NCBI RefSeq assembly: GCF_042657385.1
Contig: NZ_JBHSLA010000002.1
Coordinates: 310,001-374,000, forward strand
Direction: 5' to 3'
Source of the DNA: Algorimicrobium hallyeonense
GTDB lineage: Bacteria > Bacteroidota > Bacteroidia > Flavobacteriales > Flavobacteriaceae
DNA: 64,000 bases
The position numbers and the translations under genes were made by a program. The notes beneath the pieces are model-generated. The model had not been told where the DNA came from. It saw only the letters and a program-made list of their open reading frames with translations, and ran no database searches. Numbering within the stretch: position 1 is the first letter of the stretch; every line of letters starts with the position of its first letter. Shown piece after piece: positions 15,838-25,215 of the stretch.

Positions 15838-17058
15838 ATGTCTTCTATTACTATTCCTGAATTTGAAAAATCAACCACACGATTGGCGGTCAAGTTAAAC
15901 GCAAATGGTGAACGCTCTGTGCTTCAAGGTCATCCTTGGGTTTTTGAAAATAGTATTGAAAAAATTAATAAAGACGGAAAATCTGGTGATGTTGCCGTAA
16001 TTTTTAGAAAACGCGATAATGCGTTTATTGGTGTAGGTTTGTATGATGCGTCTTCGCCAATTAGAATTAAAATGTTACATCATGGTGAACCCAAAACGAT
16101 TAATTCAGCATTCTTCCAAAGTAAAATAGATGCTGCTTTTAAAAAACGAGCTTCACTCTTAAAAACAAATACTACAGGTTATCGCTTGTTATTTGGTGAA
16201 AACGATGGCTTTCCAGGATTAATTGCTGATGTATATGCCAATGTTTTGGTAATTAAAGTATATTCTGAAATTTGGTTAGGATACATTAAGGATATAACCG
16301 AAATGCTTATAACTATTTCCAATGTTGAGACGGTTGTTATGCGCTTAAGCAGAAATTTGCAACAAGCAGATTTCGGTTTGGTTGATGGTTCCGTAATTTA
16401 CGGCACTTTAGAAAATGAAGTCGTAAAGTTCATTGAACATGGTGTCCATTTTTCCGCCAATGTCATTAAAGGTCATAAAACGGGTTACTTTTTAGATCAC
16501 AGAGAAAACAGACGTCGTGTGGGCAAATTAAGTACAGGTAAAACGGTGTTGGATGTGTTTTCATATGCTGGAGGATTTTCAGTTCATGCTTTAGCCAATC
16601 ACGCAAAAGAAGTCACAAGTTTAGATATAAGTAAGCAAGCGCTTGAAATAGCTTTAGAAAATGGCAGGTTGAACGACTATACTGGGAAACATCATATTAT
16701 TGCAGGTGATGCGTTTGCTGAAATGGAACAACTCATCCAATCTGGTAAAACCTTTGATGTGGTGGTAATTGATCCACCTAGTTTTGCCAAGCAACAGTCC
16801 GAAATACAGTTAGCCAAAAAGAAATATGCCCAATTAGCACAACTAGGAGAAAAGCTTACTGCAAAAGGTGGTATGTTGGTTTTAGCGTCCTGTTCGTCTC
16901 GAATTATTGCCGATGCCTTTTTTGATGTGAATAAAGCAACATTGTCCCAGGCCAAAAGGCGTTATACATTGGTTTTAAAAACACAACATGACTCCGATCA
17001 TCCTATTAGTTTTCCAGAAGGTGCTTACTTAAAATGTGGGTATTACCAATTGGATTAA
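15838..17058 (+). CDS. Class I SAM-dependent rRNA methyltransferase, RlmI/RlmK type
   Basis: A cytosolic RNA methyltransferase most like RlmI, which makes m5C1962 in 23S rRNA. The N-terminal 90 residues are a PUA domain (ERSVLQGHPWVFENSIEKI). A linker follows, then a Rossmann methyltransferase domain with the SAM motif VLDVFSYAGGFSVHAL, DISKQALEIALENG, the catalytic-region motif VVIDPPSFAK and a late cysteine motif LASCSS. At 406 residues it fits the family. It converges on rlmF with a 4-base overlap of the 3' ends. The exact target base is inferred by family only. Confidence 0.88.
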   Translation: MSSITIPEFEKSTTRLAVKLNANGERSVLQGHPWVFENSIEKINKDGKSGDVAVIFRKRDNAFIGVGLYDASSPIRIKMLHHGEPKTINSAFFQSKIDAAFKKRASLLKTNTTGYRLLFGENDGFPGLIADVYANVLVIKVYSEIWLGYIKDITEMLITISNVETVVMRLSRNLQQADFGLVDGSVIYGTLENEVVKFIEHGVHFSANVIKGHKTGYFLDHRENRRRVGKLSTGKTVLDVFSYAGGFSVHALANHAKEVTSLDISKQALEIALENGRLNDYTGKHHIIAGDAFAEMEQLIQSGKTFDVVVIDPPSFAKQQSEIQLAKKKYAQLAQLGEKLTAKGGMLVLASCSSRIIADAFFDVNKATLSQAKRRYTLVLKTQHDSDHPISFPEGAYLKCGYYQLD

Positions 17059-17909
17059 TTGGAGAATTGCCAAGCCAAAATTCGGGATACTTTCTGACCT
17101 TGGGCCATATCAATAACTTGATGTGTTGCTTCCAATTTATCTAATTGCTTGATTAGCTTGGGTAAATTGGCCGCTTTAGAAACTAATGTTGTAAACCAAC
17201 CTACTTGGTTACTAAATGTTTTACTTTCCTTAATCATGCGTTTTATAAATAAAGCTTCCCCACCATTACACCATAATTCATACGATTGACCTCCAAAATT
17301 AAGAGCTGCTTTTTTATCCAAGTTCAGATTTTTCAGTTTACGTTGTGTTCCTTTTAGAGCTTCTTGTTCGGACGCATGAAACGGTGGATTACACATGGTA
17401 AAATGATAATATTCTTCCGGTTTTATAATATTAGAAAAAATATATGCAGGATTTTCCTGAAAACGAATTTCAACCAAACCCTCCAAACTCGAGTTTAAAT
17501 TGATGTTGTTTTGAGCAATTTCAACAGATTGCTTATTAATATCTGCACCAACCATGCGCCATTGATACAGTTTTGCTCCTAAAATTGGATAAATAGCATT
17601 TGCGCCAACGCCAATATCTAAGCCTTTAACAGGTAAAGTTTCAGAAGTAATTAAATCGTTTAGGTAATGTAAATAATCCGCACGACCAGGAATAGGTGGG
17701 CACAAATAACCTTTAGGTAATTGATAATCCGTTAATCCATAATCCGAAATAAGAATGGCTTTATTTAATTGATAAACAGCATCTGATAAAGAAAAATCAA
17801 TAGTTTTTGTTTGAAACTTATTCGTAAAAACAAATGGTTTTAAATCTGGATTTGCATGAATTAATCTTACAAAATCATAAGATTTAAGATGTTTATTATT
17901 TGGATGCAT
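17055..17909 (-). CDS. rlmF: 23S rRNA (adenine(1618)-N(6))-methyltransferase RlmF
   Basis: A SAM-dependent N6-adenine methyltransferase of the RlmF family, which modifies A1618 of 23S rRNA. The start MHPNNKHLKSYDF and the stretch LPKGYLCPPIPGRADYLHYLNDL are characteristic of the family. The SAM-binding motif is GLDIGVGANAIYPILG, and the catalytic motif is N174-P-P-F177 in TMCNPPFHASEQEA. Length 284 residues is normal. It is a single-gene unit with a promoter element at 17936-17943. Confidence 0.92.
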   Translation of the reverse strand: MHPNNKHLKSYDFVRLIHANPDLKPFVFTNKFQTKTIDFSLSDAVYQLNKAILISDYGLTDYQLPKGYLCPPIPGRADYLHYLNDLITSETLPVKGLDIGVGANAIYPILGAKLYQWRMVGADINKQSVEIAQNNINLNSSLEGLVEIRFQENPAYIFSNIIKPEEYYHFTMCNPPFHASEQEALKGTQRKLKNLNLDKKAALNFGGQSYELWCNGGEALFIKRMIKESKTFSNQVGWFTTLVSKAANLPKLIKQLDKLEATHQVIDMAQGQKVSRILAWQFSN

Positions 17910-17935
17910 GGTTAATAACTTCAGGAATTATACAA

Positions 17936-17943
17936 CAAATATA
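17936..17943 (-). promoter_or_regulatory. -7 promoter element of rlmF
   Basis: TATATTTG on the minus strand is a full TANNTTTG match, 26 bases before the rlmF start. Confidence 0.55.
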
Positions 17944-18004
17944 AGCTTAATGTATGGCTTAACAGTTTCCCTTTTTTAATTATACAATAGTGCTGAAATA
18001 AATC

Positions 18005-18012
18005 TACCTTTG
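18005..18012 (+). promoter_or_regulatory. -7 promoter element of the DEAD-box helicase gene
   Basis: TACCTTTG is a full TANNTTTG match, 18 bases before ATG 18031. A TTG start at 18010 would sit inside this box, so it is rejected. Confidence 0.6.
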
Positions 18013-18030
18013 CAGCTCAATAAAATTATT

Positions 18031-19149
18031 ATGACATCATTTTCCGATTTAGGCATTCGTAAAGAATATATAAAAGCCTTAAAAGAACTCCACATTGAAA
18101 AGCCAACTGAAATTCAGGCCCAAGCAATACCTGTTTTATTGCAAAAACAAACCGATTTAATTGGTTTAGCGCAAACAGGAACTGGGAAAACGGCTGCTTA
18201 TGGGTTGCCTATTCTACATCAAATAGATCCTAACAAATCGGAAATTCAAGCGCTTATTTTAGCTCCAACACGTGAGTTGGTACAACAAATTCAAAAGCAA
18301 CTTTTCAGATTTACCAAATATTGCGATTATAAGATTTTTGCAGAAGGTGTGTATGGTGGTGAAAAAATTGACAAACAAATTAAAGCTTTAAAACGAACTA
18401 CTCATATTATTGTTGCAACACCAGGACGTTTATTAGATTTAATTGATCGTGGTGATATTGATATTGAAAACATTAAAACATTGGTTTTAGATGAAGCTGA
18501 TGAAATGTTAAGCATGGGTTTTAAACAGGATTTAAATCGCATATTAACATTTACATCTGGAAAGCGTTTTACGTGGTTGTTTTCGGCTACCATGCCTGAA
18601 GAAATTCAGAAAATGATAAAAACCTATATGTCCCCAAAAGCGATTAAAATAGAAGTAAATAGAAATAGTTTGGTAAACGCCAATATTACACATCAATTTA
18701 TAAGAACTTCCATAAAAAGTAAAGTTTCAGTTTTAATTAATTTATTAGAAGGCTTTAAAAAACAACGTGGAATAATTTTCTGCAAAACAAAAGCTGGAAC
18801 CCAAAACTTAACAGAAGCGTTATTGAATGAAGGATTTTCAGTTGGTGCTTTGGAAGGCGATATGCAACAGAAAGAACGGGATAAAGTAATGCGTGCGTTT
18901 AAAAATGAATCTGTTCAAATATTGGTATCTACCGATGTCTCTGCTCGTGGTATTGATGTAAACGATTTGGCATTTGTTATTCACCATCAGTTGCCAGAAC
19001 AACTAGAATATTATACACACCGAAGTGGAAGAACAGCAAGAGCTGGTAAAAAAGGGCGTTCTATAGCTTTAATTTTAGACGATGAGCGCAAGTTAATTCA
19101 GAATATTGAAAACACTTTAGGCATCGAATTTGCAGAATTCCATGTGTAA
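18031..19149 (+). CDS. DEAD-box RNA helicase
   Basis: A 372-residue RNA helicase of the DeaD/RhlE group. Motifs in order are the Q motif PTEIQAQAIP, motif I AQTGTGKT (Lys53), PTREL, TPGRLLDL, DEAD in VLDEADEML, SAT, STDVSARGID and HRSGRTARAG. There is no C-terminal extension; the protein ends soon after motif VI with EFHV. It should unwind RNA in ribosome assembly or mRNA turnover. It lies just upstream of a cold-shock-domain gene with its own promoter, and such helicases are often cold-induced. Confidence 0.92.
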   Translation: MTSFSDLGIRKEYIKALKELHIEKPTEIQAQAIPVLLQKQTDLIGLAQTGTGKTAAYGLPILHQIDPNKSEIQALILAPTRELVQQIQKQLFRFTKYCDYKIFAEGVYGGEKIDKQIKALKRTTHIIVATPGRLLDLIDRGDIDIENIKTLVLDEADEMLSMGFKQDLNRILTFTSGKRFTWLFSATMPEEIQKMIKTYMSPKAIKIEVNRNSLVNANITHQFIRTSIKSKVSVLINLLEGFKKQRGIIFCKTKAGTQNLTEALLNEGFSVGALEGDMQQKERDKVMRAFKNESVQILVSTDVSARGIDVNDLAFVIHHQLPEQLEYYTHRSGRTARAGKKGRSIALILDDERKLIQNIENTLGIEFAEFHV

Positions 19150-19173
19150 CTTTCAAATAGGAAATTAATATCT

Positions 19174-19181
19174 TATATTTG
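19174..19181 (+). promoter_or_regulatory. -7 promoter element of the cold-shock-domain gene
   Basis: TATATTTG is a full TANNTTTG match. Transcription would begin near 19188, leaving a 5' leader of about 120 bases, long for this genome. Confidence 0.6.
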
Positions 19182-19187
19182 TACGCA

Positions 19188-19307
19188 TTGCAGGAGTAAC
19201 CTAAAATCTGAATTTAGGCTTATAATACGACCATAGTTCTTTTTAAACCATGTTATTATTATTTTATTTCTTCAATTTAACCCTAAAAAAATTACTATAA
19301 AATAACA
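19188..19307 (+). promoter_or_regulatory. Long 5' leader of the cold-shock-domain mRNA
   Basis: About 120 untranslated bases separate the predicted transcription start from ATG 19308. They contain a small hairpin CCTAAA/TTTAGG (19200-19218) and an AT-rich tail. Cold-shock mRNAs in other bacteria have long structured leaders that change fold with temperature; a similar role here is inferred. Confidence 0.4.
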
Positions 19308-19766
19308 ATGGCAAAATCGCAACAGACATTTAACAAAAGTGAAAAGGAAAAGAAGCGTTTAAAGAAACGTGAGGACAAACGTAAAAAAATGGAAGCTAGA
19401 AAACTTGATAAAGAAGAAAGCGGAAGTGACGGTATTCCTATTGCTTATGTTGATTTCAATGGAAATTTAACGGATACACCACCAGATCCAAATATGCGTG
19501 TTAAAGTTGATGCAGAAAGTATTGAAGTAAGCATTCCAAAACGTGATGACAGTGATATTGAAGAATTTGATCCCGTAAGAAAAGGGAAAGTTTCTTTTTA
19601 TGATAACTCCAAAGGTTTTGGGTTCATTATTGATTCTGAAAATCAAGAAAAATACTTCTGTCACGTTAGTGGCTTAATTGACGAAATAGCGGAAAACGAT
19701 GCCGTATCTTTTGAATTAGAAAAAGGTATGAAGGGTATGAACGCTGTTAAAGTAACCCGTATTTAA
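19308..19766 (+). CDS. Cold-shock domain protein with basic N-terminal extension
   Basis: A 152-residue protein. Residues 1-38 are almost entirely charged and rich in Lys and Arg (SEKEKKRLKKREDKRKKMEARK), probably a helix that binds RNA. Residues 40-85 are a linker. Residues 90-152 form an OB-fold cold-shock domain with RNP1-like KGFGFI and RNP2-like KYFCHVSGL. This layout is common in Bacteroidota. It is likely an RNA chaperone in the cytoplasm acting with the helicase upstream. Confidence 0.88.
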   Translation: MAKSQQTFNKSEKEKKRLKKREDKRKKMEARKLDKEESGSDGIPIAYVDFNGNLTDTPPDPNMRVKVDAESIEVSIPKRDDSDIEEFDPVRKGKVSFYDNSKGFGFIIDSENQEKYFCHVSGLIDEIAENDAVSFELEKGMKGMNAVKVTRI

Positions 19767-19822
19767 TTTTTGATACCATAAAATCACTTAAAATCTTAAA
19801 AAGACTTTGAGTTCTAATAGCT

Positions 19823-21028
19823 ATGTCCATTAAATCGACTACTTTTTTATCAATTATTTTACTTCAGTTTGTTGCTATTAATACACTTATAGCACAAACT
19901 GATTCTATTTCTTCAGAAAAAATTAATGTTGAATACACCAAAAAAGGGTTTCAATTTAGTACGCCTGATAAAAATTACTCACTTCATTTAGAAGCACGAT
20001 TACAGTTTCGTTTTGCCACACCTAACGACCAAAGCCCCGTTAATTTTGATTATTTTTTTCAAGATAATAAAACATCATTCAAGATAAATAGAGCCCGTTT
20101 AAAAATAGGTGGAAATGCCTATAAACCATGGCTTAAATATTATTTTGAATATGAACTTGCCCAAGGGAATCTTTTGGATTTTCGCGTTATGATTGAGCGT
20201 TGGGACTTTTTTAAAATTAAAATTGGGCAATGGAAAACCTATTATAGTCGAGAAAGAATTATATCATCTGGTAAACAACAAATGGTAGATCGCTCCATCA
20301 TTAACAGGCCTTTTACAATAGATAGGCAACAAGGAATTGAGTTTTACGGCCGTATTTTTCCAGAAACGTTTTATGACTTTACATATCATATATCAGTATT
20401 GACAGGAACGGGTAGAGGTTCCACAATTAATGACAATAATCATTTATTATATGTTGGTAGATTACAATACAATTTATTTGGTCGTGAATTAGAAATGACC
20501 GGATCTGATATCAAATTTCATGAAAAACCCACTGCTTTATTGGCTATTGCCGCAGCAACTAATAGAAGCCAGTACACCCGGTTTTCTTCAGCAGGTGGTG
20601 GTAATTTGGTAGGTTATGATAGTAATGAACCGGGTCAATATCGTATAAATCAAGCCTTATTTGAAACGGCTTTGAAATATCGGGGGTTTTCTTGGCAAAA
20701 TGAAAATCACATCAAAAAAATTACAGATTATAAAACCAATACAGACAGAACATTAACAGGTTATTATCTGCAAGCAGGTTATTTTTTCTCAAATATTTTA
20801 GACTTTGTTCCTAAACCCTTAGAGGTTGCTGGAATATACGCACATTACACGCCAAATACGGATTTTGGTTACAGCAAGGAGCAAGAAATGGGTATGGCTT
20901 TTAACTGGTTTTTTAAAGAACATAGGAATAAACTCACCATGGAAGTTACGCATTTTGATTATGAAAGCCCAGAAAGGATGGAGCAGAAAGAATGGCGTTT
21001 TCGAATTCAATGGGATATATCATTCTAA
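19823..21028 (+). CDS. Porin of the phosphate-selective O/P family
   Basis: A 401-residue outer-membrane beta-barrel with a signal peptide (cleavage after LIAQ, about residue 25). It fits the OprP/OprO porin family: LHLEARLQFRFATP near the start, NRARLKIGGNAYKPWLKYYFEYEL, KIGQWKTYYSRERI, and a C-terminal strand with terminal Phe (WRFRIQWDISF). Many members of this family in Bacteroidota are general or anion porins, so phosphate specificity is not implied. No phosphate regulon gene is near. Confidence 0.85.
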   Translation: MSIKSTTFLSIILLQFVAINTLIAQTDSISSEKINVEYTKKGFQFSTPDKNYSLHLEARLQFRFATPNDQSPVNFDYFFQDNKTSFKINRARLKIGGNAYKPWLKYYFEYELAQGNLLDFRVMIERWDFFKIKIGQWKTYYSRERIISSGKQQMVDRSIINRPFTIDRQQGIEFYGRIFPETFYDFTYHISVLTGTGRGSTINDNNHLLYVGRLQYNLFGRELEMTGSDIKFHEKPTALLAIAAATNRSQYTRFSSAGGGNLVGYDSNEPGQYRINQALFETALKYRGFSWQNENHIKKITDYKTNTDRTLTGYYLQAGYFFSNILDFVPKPLEVAGIYAHYTPNTDFGYSKEQEMGMAFNWFFKEHRNKLTMEVTHFDYESPERMEQKEWRFRIQWDISF

Positions 21029-21065
21029 ATAGTACTTTACCTAATTCTAACTTTCTTATAAGCCT

Positions 21066-22067
21066 ATGGATTCTTTAACGCAAATAGTTTTAGGCGCTGC
21101 TGTTGGTGAGGCCGTTTTAGGTAGAAAAGTTGGTAATAGAGCCATGCTTTATGGGGCTATTGCGGGAACAATTCCTGATTTAGATATCCTGTCTTCCTAT
21201 TTTACAGATACCGTTACAGCTTTAGAAATTCACAGAGGTTTTACACATTCCATTTTATTCTCTATCATTTTTGCACCAATTCTTGGATGGTTGGTATCAC
21301 GATATGAAAAATATAAAAGTGTTAAAGGTTGGTCTTGGCTTTTCTTTTGGGCTTTTGTAACGCACCCTATTCTGGATGCACATACCACTTGGGGAACGCA
21401 GCTATTTTGGCCATTTGATTTACGCTTGGCCTTTAAAACCATATTTGTTGTTGATCCCTTATATACCTTGCCATTTTTAGTATTCTTGATTTTGACCATG
21501 TTTCAAAAACGAACATCAGAAAAACGTCAATTTTACAATCGTACAGGATTATTAGTAAGTACCGCGTATCTAGTACTTACATTTATTTTAAAGTGGACCG
21601 CTTTCACAAAATTTGAAAATGCTTTGGAAAAACAACATTTAAGCTATTTGCAGATTGACACAAGACCGTCACCTCTAAATTCCATATTATGGAGTGCTAA
21701 TGTAGAAACACAGGACGCCTACTTGCTTGGAAACTATTCTTTTTTCGATACGCAGCCTATTTCATTCGTGTCATATCCTAAAAACCATGAATTGATAGCC
21801 GATTTGCTTTCCAATGACAAAATGCAACGCATGATTCACATTTCAAAAGGATGGTACACCATAACACAACAAGACGGAAAATTATATTACAATGATTTAC
21901 GTTTTGGGTTATTGAGTTTAGAACCCGCCTCCGAAAGTTTTGTTTTTCAATTTTTGATTGATAAAGATGATGAGACTGGAAACATTAGTTTTATTGAACA
22001 ACCTAAAGGTGGTCGCGATGCCAAGAAATTAATGTCTGAACTATGGACTCGTGTAAAAGGGAATTAA
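21066..22067 (+). CDS. Metal-dependent membrane hydrolase (YbcI/DUF457 family)
   Basis: A 333-residue inner-membrane protein of the YbcI/DUF457 family, often annotated as membrane-bound metal-dependent hydrolase. The N-terminus MDSLTQIVLGAAVGEAVLG is the family hallmark, followed by the acidic/His motifs GTIPDLDIL, HRGFTHSILF and THPILDAHTTWGTQLFWPF, which could bind metal. Four to five membrane segments lie in residues 1-180; the C-terminal 150 residues are soluble. The reaction is not known. The stop codon overlaps the convergent ABC permease by 4 bases. Confidence 0.85.
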   Translation: MDSLTQIVLGAAVGEAVLGRKVGNRAMLYGAIAGTIPDLDILSSYFTDTVTALEIHRGFTHSILFSIIFAPILGWLVSRYEKYKSVKGWSWLFFWAFVTHPILDAHTTWGTQLFWPFDLRLAFKTIFVVDPLYTLPFLVFLILTMFQKRTSEKRQFYNRTGLLVSTAYLVLTFILKWTAFTKFENALEKQHLSYLQIDTRPSPLNSILWSANVETQDAYLLGNYSFFDTQPISFVSYPKNHELIADLLSNDKMQRMIHISKGWYTITQQDGKLYYNDLRFGLLSLEPASESFVFQFLIDKDDETGNISFIEQPKGGRDAKKLMSELWTRVKGN

Positions 22068-23185
22068 GTCGTTTTCTTATAACTCCAAACTGCTAAACCA
22101 TTCATAATTAATGCATAAATAAGTGTTTTAACCAATTGTGGCACAATATCCATAAAACCGGAACCTTTAAGCATCACCATACGCATCACTTCAACAAAGT
22201 ATTTAATAGGATTAAATTCGGTAAGTATTTGGGCCCATTCTGGCATACTCTCAATGGGTGTAAACAGTCCGCTCATTAAAATAAAAATCACTACAAAAAA
22301 CCAAGCGATAAACATGGCTTGTTGCTGGGTATCGGTAAAATTGGAAATAAATAATCCCATGCCGAGTATCACCAAAATAAAAATAGAAGTATAGAGGTAC
22401 ATAAGTAATAAACTTCCTACCATAGGCACATTAAAAATGAGCCTTGCAAGAATTAATCCAATAGTTAACAAGCCCATTCCAATAACCCAAAACGGAAAAA
22501 GCTTACCAATAATAAATTGACTTTTCTTTATAGGCGTTACATTGATTTGCTCTAAAGTTCCAATTTCTTTTTCGCGAACAATATTCATTCCTGAAAGAAA
22601 TAACGTGATCATGGTAACTAATAGTACTAATATACCAGGTACCATAAACGTTTTGTAGTTTAACGTTTCATTATACCAAAAAAGTGGGATGGTAGCAATG
22701 TCAACAGGTTGAATTTGAGATTCTGAAAATTGCATCAAATCCGTTTTAATGTGCCTATTATAATTCTGAATTATTTGAGAAACATATACGTTTTCAACAC
22801 CGGCAGCAGCACCATCAATAGCATTAATAGTAACTCCCAAAGCACCTTTTTTTTCCTTTAGCAAATCACGTTCAAAATGAGAGGGAATCTCTAAAACAAC
22901 ATCTACTTCTCCTTTTAGCATAGCTGAATTTGCCAATTTTTGAGTTGGAAAGGCTGTTAAAACATTAAAATATGTACAAGCCTCAAATTTCTCTATTAGT
23001 GCTCTTGATGATTTACTATGGTCATTATCTATATATGCGAATTTGATATTCTTGACTTCAAAAGTAGCTGCATTAGATAAAATAATTAATTGGAGTAGTG
23101 GTAACACAAAAATGATTGGTAGCATCCCTTTATTTCTAAAGATTTGCTTGAATTCTTTTTGGATGATATATCGTATTGTTTTCAT
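22064..23185 (-). CDS. ABC-2 type permease of the export operon (second permease)
   Basis: A 373-residue ABC-2 permease. Layout: one N-terminal membrane segment (NKGMLPIIFVLPLLQLIIL), a large periplasmic domain (residues 45-170), then five membrane segments including the signature region NIVREKEIGTLEQINVTPI. It is like YbhR/YbhS of E. coli and pairs with the neighbouring permease to form the channel for one or both ATPases. It is the last gene of the operon. The start at 23185 (MKTIRYIIQKEF) is chosen; a palindromic hairpin lies directly upstream. Confidence 0.9.
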   Translation of the reverse strand: MKTIRYIIQKEFKQIFRNKGMLPIIFVLPLLQLIILSNAATFEVKNIKFAYIDNDHSKSSRALIEKFEACTYFNVLTAFPTQKLANSAMLKGEVDVVLEIPSHFERDLLKEKKGALGVTINAIDGAAAGVENVYVSQIIQNYNRHIKTDLMQFSESQIQPVDIATIPLFWYNETLNYKTFMVPGILVLLVTMITLFLSGMNIVREKEIGTLEQINVTPIKKSQFIIGKLFPFWVIGMGLLTIGLILARLIFNVPMVGSLLLMYLYTSIFILVILGMGLFISNFTDTQQQAMFIAWFFVVIFILMSGLFTPIESMPEWAQILTEFNPIKYFVEVMRMVMLKGSGFMDIVPQLVKTLIYALIMNGLAVWSYKKTT

Positions 23186-23189
23186 ATCA

Positions 23190-23210
23190 TTTCCCAGCAA
23201 AGCGGGAATC
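23190..23210. repeat. GC-rich hairpin repeat before the last permease gene
   Basis: TTCCCAGCAAAGCGGGAA forms a stem (TTCCC/GGGAA plus GC pairs, one bulge) just 5' of the permease start. It resembles palindromic repeats often found between genes in Flavobacteria and the hairpin at 55096-55111. Confidence 0.5.
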
Positions 23211-23279
23211 TATTTATTAAATTAATTCTTTTTTTATTCAGCCCAGAATCTTTATCATTCTTAAACTGGTCACCGTTTT

Positions 23280-24386
23280 TTACTCTAATCTAATTTTATA
23301 TTTTTTTACACTTATTCCCATAAAGAGAACGGTCATGACTATTAAAATCAGTGTTTCTTTCCATATAAATTCCAGCCCAACACCTTTAAGCATAATACTC
23401 TTTAATATGATAATAAACCATTTTGCCGGAATGGCATGACTGATAAATTGTAAAGGGATTGGCATACTTGAAATGGGAAAAATAAAGCCGGATAGCAGAA
23501 TTACGGGAAGCATTAAACCCATTAATGAAATCATCATCGCGGTTTGTTGTGTTGCTGAAATGGTTGAGATTAAAATTCCTAAAGCTAAAGCTGATACAAT
23601 AAATAAAATGCTCTCAAACGCCAATAAAATTAAACTCCCTTGGACAGGCATTTTAAAGATGAAAATACTTAACAAAACAATTACGATAGCATTAATTACC
23701 GACAAGAAAATATACGGAAACACCTTACCAACAATTACTTGAAAAGGTTTTATAGGTGACACTAATAAAATCTCCATAGTTCCTAATTCCTTTTCTCGTG
23801 TAATGGAAATGGACGTCATCATAGCAGAAACCAGCATTAATATAATAGTCATTACACCAGGAACAAACATATACACACTTTTTAGTACTGGATTATAGAC
23901 CATTCTTGGTTCTGAAACAATAACATAATTAATAGTTATAGCTTTGTTTTGCTCTTGCTGGTATTTTTTTAAAATAGAATTTACATAATTACTAATGGTG
24001 TTAGCCGTGTTTGGGTCTGTTGCATCTGTAATTATTTGAACGGTAGCTTGGCGATCTTTTATAAGATTTTTACTAAAATCTTTTTCAAAATTTAAAACAG
24101 CTTTCACTTTTCCCTTTTTAAAAACAGCTTCTATATCATCTTCACGTTCAATAAGTTGCTTGATACTAAAGTATTTTGATGCTGATATTTTATTAATGAT
24201 TTCCTTTGTGGTGGCATCATTTGAGTGATCTAAAATAGCAATATCCACATTGTTAATTTCATTGGTAATGGCAAAACCAAATAGTAAAATTTGGACAATA
24301 GGCATTCCAAAGAGAATAAACAAGGAACGCCTATCTCTAAAAATGTGATAAAATTCTTTGGTAACAAAACCTATAAATCGTTTCAT
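23280..24386 (-). CDS. ABC-2 type permease of the export operon (first permease)
   Basis: A 368-residue ABC-2 permease homologous to its downstream neighbour. One N-terminal segment (RRSLFILFGMPIVQILLFGFAI), a periplasmic domain to about residue 165, then five membrane segments. The conserved motif is SITREKELGTMEILLVSPI. It overlaps the ATPase gene by 4 bases (ATGA), indicating translational coupling. Together with the second permease it forms a heterodimeric exporter of the YbhFSR type. Confidence 0.9.
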   Translation of the reverse strand: MKRFIGFVTKEFYHIFRDRRSLFILFGMPIVQILLFGFAITNEINNVDIAILDHSNDATTKEIINKISASKYFSIKQLIEREDDIEAVFKKGKVKAVLNFEKDFSKNLIKDRQATVQIITDATDPNTANTISNYVNSILKKYQQEQNKAITINYVIVSEPRMVYNPVLKSVYMFVPGVMTIILMLVSAMMTSISITREKELGTMEILLVSPIKPFQVIVGKVFPYIFLSVINAIVIVLLSIFIFKMPVQGSLILLAFESILFIVSALALGILISTISATQQTAMMISLMGLMLPVILLSGFIFPISSMPIPLQFISHAIPAKWFIIILKSIMLKGVGLEFIWKETLILIVMTVLFMGISVKKYKIRLE

Positions 24387-25111
24387 CCTCTGGCTAGTTT
24401 TAAAAACACATCATTCATACTAGTAACTTGAAACTGTTCCTTTAATTTTTTTGGTGTATCCAAAGCTTCTATCTTTCCATTTACCATTATAGACACGCGA
24501 TCACAGTACTCGGCTTCATCCATATAATGCGTTGTAACAAAAATAGTCGTGCCTTGATGTGCTGCTCTATATATCATTTCCCAAAACTGACGCCTAGTTA
24601 TAGGATCTACACCACCAGTAGGCTCATCTAAAAAAACAATTTTTGGCTCGTGCAATAAGGCTACCGAAAATGAAATTTTTTGTTTCCAGCCCAAGGGTAA
24701 CGAACCAACTAATTGTTTGGCAACATCCTCTAGGCCTAAATCGTCTATCATTTCTTTTGTTTTCTCTTTGATTTTTTGCTTGGTCAAACCATAGATACCT
24801 CCAAAAAATGTAATATTTTCTTTAACGGTTAAGTCATCATATAATGCAAATTTTTGACTCATATAGCCAATGTTTTTTTTGATGTCTTCCGCTTGAGTAA
24901 AGACATCAAAACCGGCTACCTGCGCTGAACCTGATGTTGGATTTGAAATTCCAATCAGCATTTTCATGGCGGTTGTTTTCCCGGCACCATTGGCCCCAAG
25001 AAATCCGAAAATCTCACCTTTTTCAACGGCGAATGTAATGGCATTTACAGCGGTGAAATCGCCAAACATTTTAGTTAAACCTTCAGCTTGTATGACTTTA
25101 TTATTATTCAT
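24383..25111 (-). CDS. ABC transporter ATP-binding protein (second ATPase)
   Basis: A 242-residue ABC ATPase. Walker A GANGAGKT, Q-loop YMSQKFALYDDLT, a signature region VGSLPLGWKQKISF, in which the usual LSGG is changed to LPLG, Walker B KIVFLDEPTGGVDP and the H-loop FVTTHYMDEAEYCD. The start is placed at 25111 (MNNNKVIQAEGLTK). It is 104 bases from the first ATPase; this gap contains a small inverted repeat (CAATTC/GAATTG at 25148-25170). The altered signature motif is a known feature of YbhF-like C-terminal domains. Confidence 0.9.
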   Translation of the reverse strand: MNNNKVIQAEGLTKMFGDFTAVNAITFAVEKGEIFGFLGANGAGKTTAMKMLIGISNPTSGSAQVAGFDVFTQAEDIKKNIGYMSQKFALYDDLTVKENITFFGGIYGLTKQKIKEKTKEMIDDLGLEDVAKQLVGSLPLGWKQKISFSVALLHEPKIVFLDEPTGGVDPITRRQFWEMIYRAAHQGTTIFVTTHYMDEAEYCDRVSIMVNGKIEALDTPKKLKEQFQVTSMNDVFLKLARG

Positions 25112-25215
25112 ATTTATCTCCCCCATAGGTGGGAGTCTCAGTATTATCAATTCCAGAAATTTCAGAATTGAGACCTATCGCGTTTTATAAACCTGTTACG
25201 TTTGTAGATATATTT

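Noticed and set aside
20826..21032. Plus-strand frame at the end of the porin gene.
   Set aside because: It lies wholly within the porin coding sequence in another frame and has no features of its own.
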